Origin: Nocardia takedensis NBRC 100417
GTDB taxonomy: Bacteria > Actinomycetota > Actinomycetes > Mycobacteriales > Mycobacteriaceae
DNA length: 36,457 bases
Direction: 5' to 3'
Assembly: GCF_000308695.1 (NCBI RefSeq)
Contig: NZ_BAGG01000001.1
Location: forward strand, 1-36,457
Below, piece by piece: positions 33,745 through 36,457 of the stretch. A program made the translations under genes and the position numbers. Below the pieces are notes generated by a model that was not told where the DNA came from, searched no databases, and saw only the letters and a list, made by a program, of their open reading frames with translations. Numbering within the stretch: the stretch's first letter is position 1; the number at the start of each line of letters is the position of its first letter.

Positions 33745-34788
33745 TCATCCGCGCGCTTGGATCCCTTCGAGTCGGGAGGCCACCTGTCGCAGGGTGGCGG
33801 TGTCGGGCACCGGTCCGAACAGCGCCGCGCCGATGACGGCGGGGTCGCCGCCGGTGCGCTGCGCGATGGCGGTGACGAGTTGGTCCGGTCCGGCGTCGGC
33901 GGGCACGCCCAGCGACGGCCGCAGGCGGCGCAGCGTGGTGGCGCGCAGTTTCGCCGCGACGTATTCCGGGTCGCGGGCGCGGCGGTAGAGCCCCGCCTGA
34001 CCGTCGAGCAGTTCGTTGGCGGCGACCTCGACCGGGCGCGGTTCGCCGACCAGCGCGCCGCGCCGCCGGGCCCGCCACCACACCAGCAGCGCGCCCGCGA
34101 TGAGGAATTGCAGTCCGCCGAAGGCCAGCGGCGCGGGCAGGCGCTCGAAGATCGAGTCCTGGCCGGGGCCGAAATCGATGTCGGGGCGGTCGTAGTCGGT
34201 GTTCGGATCGCCGGGGGGCGGCAGCGGCGGTTTCGGCGGGGGCGGTGGCGCGTCGGGCGCGTTGATCGTCTGGATGACCACCCACACCAGCAGCGCGAGG
34301 ACGACGACACCCAGCAGGATCGCCCAGAACCGCGGATTGCCGAGGGCGGTGGGCAGGGCGAGCTTGCGTCGGCGTCGGCTCGGCACGGCCTCCGCGTCGA
34401 CCACGGTCGCCTCGACCGGTTCGCGTCCCGGCGGCGGCGCGGAGCGCGAGTAGCGGTCGGCGTACTCGAGGCGGCGGTATTCATCCTCGGTGGCGCGTCG
34501 CCCGCCGTAGACGACTTCGTCGAAACTGCGCGCGGCCGGACGCAGGTCGGCGGTGGCGTCGTGCGGCAGCGCGGCGGACGCGTCGTCGGCGGTCTCGTCG
34601 GCGGTGCGCGAGCGGCGGACCTCGAGGACGCCGCCTTGTTCCAGGCCGCGCAGCACGGCGCGGAAGCGTTCACGCAGCGCGCGGTCGAAATCGCGGCGCT
34701 GGGCGGCGTTCTCGGCGGCGTCGCGATGGTCGGAGGCGGCCCCGAGGCGCGGCTGCGGTGGCGCGTCGGTCGAATGCGGCTCGTTCAC
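33745..34788 (-). CDS. Compact DUF4129-DUF4350 fusion membrane protein
   Basis: A 347-residue protein. Residues about 25-110 match the cytoplasmic end of DUF4129 proteins: RRDFDRALRERFRAVLRGLE, GVLEVRRSRTADE and FDEVVYGGRRATEDEYRRLE. A transmembrane helix follows (RFWAILLGVVVLALLVWVV), then only about 50 Pro/Asp-rich residues, a second helix (FGGLQFLIAGALLVWW) and a C-terminal soluble part (VAANELLDGQAGLYRRARDP and GADPAVIGAALFG-like ending) that resembles the end of DUF4350 proteins. DUF4350 normally has a roughly 150-200-residue extracytoplasmic domain between its helices; it seems to be missing. In mycobacteria the two families are separate genes (compare Rv3690 and Rv3691). GTG 34786-34788 has GGAGG four bases upstream and overlaps the previous stop. 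Confidence 0.75.
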   Translation of the reverse strand: MNEPHSTDAPPQPRLGAASDHRDAAENAAQRRDFDRALRERFRAVLRGLEQGGVLEVRRSRTADETADDASAALPHDATADLRPAARSFDEVVYGGRRATEDEYRRLEYADRYSRSAPPPGREPVEATVVDAEAVPSRRRRKLALPTALGNPRFWAILLGVVVLALLVWVVIQTINAPDAPPPPPKPPLPPPGDPNTDYDRPDIDFGPGQDSIFERLPAPLAFGGLQFLIAGALLVWWRARRRGALVGEPRPVEVAANELLDGQAGLYRRARDPEYVAAKLRATTLRRLRPSLGVPADAGPDQLVTAIAQRTGGDPAVIGAALFGPVPDTATLRQVASRLEGIQARG

Positions 34789-35648
34789 CGGACCTCCGGA
34801 ACCCTGATGTCGAAACCTTCGCGCCTGCACCGCAGGTCGACGTAGGCGACCACCCGGGAACTGGCCTCCACGACCTCGCCGAAGATCACCAGCAGCAGGG
34901 CGGCCGAGGTGAGCAGCGCGATCAACGGCCAGCGATGCGTGCCGGTGATGTCGCTGACGAACCACGGCACCCCGAGCAGCGGCACCGCGAGCAGGGTGAA
35001 CAGCGCGCGCTGAGCCATCCACAGGCCGGCGAGCGACCACGTCTTCCCCGAGACGAGCAGTTTCGCCCGTCCCGCCGCCGCGCCGTGGCCGAGGTGTTCG
35101 GCGACGATCACCGGCACGGTGACCCAGCGGCCCGCCCGCAGATAGCCCAGCCAGGGCAGCACCAGGGGAGCGGTGACGATCAGCACCAGGCACAGGGCCG
35201 TCACCGCGACACCGACCAGGGTGAACAGCAGTTGGAAGATCAGCAGCGGCAAGGCGCGGGCCGCGAACGTCGACAGGGCCGCGCGCACCCCGATACGCCT
35301 GCCCGAGATCGTGGCCAGCCCCAGCGCGACGGTCGTGCCCCGCAGGACGTAGCGCAGCAGCCACGCGCAGACGATCGTGCACAGCACCGCCGACCACGCG
35401 GTGGCCGAGTCGGCGCCGTCGTTCAGTTCGGCGATGCTCGCCGTCAGCACCAGCACCACCGTCTCGGCCACGACGAGCGCGCCGAGCCCGAGGCCCAGCA
35501 GCGCCTTGATGTTGGCCTGGATGACCGCGAACGGCAGATCGAGCAGTTCACGGAAGGTGAGCGGGCGTATCGGCACCGTCGATCCAGGGGTGGGTGGTAC
35601 CGGATTCTCTCCCGCCCCGACGGCACCCGCCTCGACGGCTGGCAACAC
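34785..35648 (-). CDS. Polytopic membrane protein of the MoxR cluster
   Basis: A 287-residue protein with a short cytoplasmic N terminus (RPLTFRELLDLPFAVIQANI, a pattern seen in glycerophosphodiesterase-type membrane domains) and about six helices, for example ALVVAETVVLVLTASIAEL and LPLLIFQLLFTLVGVAVTAL. The segment GHGAAAGRAKLLVSGKTWSL is shared by actinobacterial proteins preceding DUF4129 genes. Function unknown; position suggests a membrane anchor for the MoxR system. GTG 35646-35648 is chosen from a -10 element seven bases upstream; another GTG at 35574-35576 is possible. Confidence 0.8.
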   Translation of the reverse strand: MLPAVEAGAVGAGENPVPPTPGSTVPIRPLTFRELLDLPFAVIQANIKALLGLGLGALVVAETVVLVLTASIAELNDGADSATAWSAVLCTIVCAWLLRYVLRGTTVALGLATISGRRIGVRAALSTFAARALPLLIFQLLFTLVGVAVTALCLVLIVTAPLVLPWLGYLRAGRWVTVPVIVAEHLGHGAAAGRAKLLVSGKTWSLAGLWMAQRALFTLLAVPLLGVPWFVSDITGTHRWPLIALLTSAALLLVIFGEVVEASSRVVAYVDLRCRREGFDIRVPEVR

Positions 35649-35661
35649 CCGGCCGAGTCTA
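35649..35661 (-). promoter_or_regulatory. Predicted leaderless promoter inside the MoxR cluster
   Basis: On the minus strand TAGACT (35656-35661) is followed by seven bases and then the GTG at 35648. There is no ribosome binding site, so a leaderless transcript starting at the GTG is likely. It would allow the membrane protein-MoxR-DUF58 genes to be expressed apart from the cyclase gene, whose stop is 47 bases upstream. No clear -35. Confidence 0.45.
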
Positions 35662-35695
35662 GAGCGTGTCCTGCGGGTAGGCGGGGTATCCCAGC

Positions 35696-36457
35696 TCAGG
35701 CGCGGCGGGGACGCGCCAGGCGGGTCGCGCTGACCCGCCCGCGCAACGTCACCGATTCGCCCGGCACCCAGTGGGCGGCCTCGGTCGACGCCGCGGCGGC
35801 CACGGTGTCGGCGGAGGCCAACACCAAGCCGTCGTCCTGCTTGGCGAGTTCGCACAATCGCGCGGCTTCGTTGACCGGGTCGCCGATGACGGTGAACTCG
35901 TAGCGCTGGTGCGCGCCCACGTTGCCCGCGACCACCCGTCCCGCCGCGACCCCCAGGGCGGCGGTGAAATCGGAGGCCGTGGCCAGTCGGGTGTGGATGG
36001 CGCGGGCGCAGGCCAGCGCCGCGCCCGGGGCGTCGGGCAGCGGGGTGGGGGTGCCGAAGATGCACAGCGCCGCGTCGCCCTCGAATTTGTTGACCAGCCC
36101 GCCGTGCCGTTCCACCTCGTCGACGACGACGCCGAAGAACCGGTTGAGCATGTCCACGATCTCGGTCGCCGGGCGACTGGCGGCCATCCGGGTCGAGCCG
36201 ATGATGTCGATGAACAGCGCGGCCGCCTCGGTCTCGCCGCCGCCGAGCACCGGATCGGCGGCCAGCGCGGCGTCGGCGACATCCTGGCCGACGTGGCGGC
36301 CGAACAGATCGCGGATCTGTTCGCGTTCGCGCAGTCCGGCGACCATCCGGTTGAACCCGCTCTGGAGTTCGCCGAGTTCGGTGCCGTCGTAGACGTTGAC
36401 CTCGATGTCCAGATCGCCGGTCTCCACGTGCCGCAGCGCGGTGCGCACCCCGCGGAT
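35696..36457 (-). CDS. Class III adenylate/guanylate cyclase with HAMP domain (N terminus outside window)
   Basis: The frame is open to the right edge, so the start lies outside. Residues seen begin in a HAMP domain (RGVRTALRHVETGDLDIEV, TELGELQSGFNRMVAGL), followed by REREQIRDLFGRHVGQDVAD as the coiled signalling helix, and the catalytic cyclase domain: ALFIDIIGSTRMA (first metal Asp), VNKFEGDAALCIFG (substrate Lys and second metal Asp) and EFTVIGDPVNEAARL (base-specifying Asp and transition-state Asn/Arg). Lys plus Asp favours ATP, so cAMP synthesis. Relatives have N-terminal transmembrane helices before HAMP. The gene precedes the MoxR cluster by 47 bases. Confidence 0.92.
   Translation of the reverse strand: MRGVRTALRHVETGDLDIEVNVYDGTELGELQSGFNRMVAGLREREQIRDLFGRHVGQDVADAALAADPVLGGGETEAAALFIDIIGSTRMAASRPATEIVDMLNRFFGVVVDEVERHGGLVNKFEGDAALCIFGTPTPLPDAPGAALACARAIHTRLATASDFTAALGVAAGRVVAGNVGAHQRYEFTVIGDPVNEAARLCELAKQDDGLVLASADTVAAAASTEAAHWVPGESVTLRGRVSATRLARPRRA

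Overview
The window is high-GC actinobacterial chromosome, most likely Nocardia or a close relative in the Mycobacteriales. The evidence is gene order: tRNA-Ala, ppiA, a PH-domain membrane protein, crgA, pabA/trpG, pknB, pknA, pbpA, rodA, pstP, fhaB, fhaA and tRNA-Leu(CAG) follow the order known beside oriC in Mycobacterium tuberculosis. A parS-like site (10658-10673) and scattered DnaA-box-like sites fit an origin-proximal position. No database search was possible, so the genus is an inference.

Layout. 1-702: the end of a probable integrated element. It holds the C-terminal tail of a TPR protein, a cluster of GTCGCCA/TGGCGAC repeats and the 3' half of a tRNA-Ile gene, lying where the intact ileT would be expected. 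900-6392: a P-loop protein, an MpaB/rubber-oxygenase-type protein, a DLW-39 small protein, tRNA-Ala, an XRE regulator, a DUF1275 membrane protein and an acyl-CoA-dehydrogenase-like protein. 6421-6493 (minus): twin hairpins with C7 loops, read as a 6C small RNA. 7044-8914: a DrrAB-type ABC exporter behind a strong inverted-repeat operator. 8915-11521: a small membrane protein, PpiA, a rhomboid protease, a PH-domain protein and CrgA. 11711-13496: pabA translationally coupled to separate RibD-like reductase and deaminase genes. 13519-23568 (minus): the seven-gene fhaA-fhaB-pstP-rodA-pbpA-pknA-pknB cluster for peptidoglycan growth and Ser/Thr phosphorylation.

After tRNA-Leu come an exported beta-propeller-like protein, a divergent TetR/MMPL-transporter pair, and a 750-base gene-poor stretch with a candidate promoter and hairpins. 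The window ends in a SpoIIM/RDD pair and a minus-strand cyclase-membrane protein-DUF4129/DUF4350-MoxR-DUF58 cluster that runs off the right edge.

How the genes work together. PknA/PknB phosphorylate cell-wall and division proteins, PstP reverses this, and FhaA/FhaB read the phosphothreonines. RodA polymerises and PbpA cross-links peptidoglycan, with CrgA as a divisome scaffold. The most unusual points are the tRNA-Ile attachment scar, the 6C RNA locus, the split order-swapped RibD pair behind pabA, and a compact DUF4129-DUF4350 fusion that seems to lack the usual DUF4350 ectodomain.
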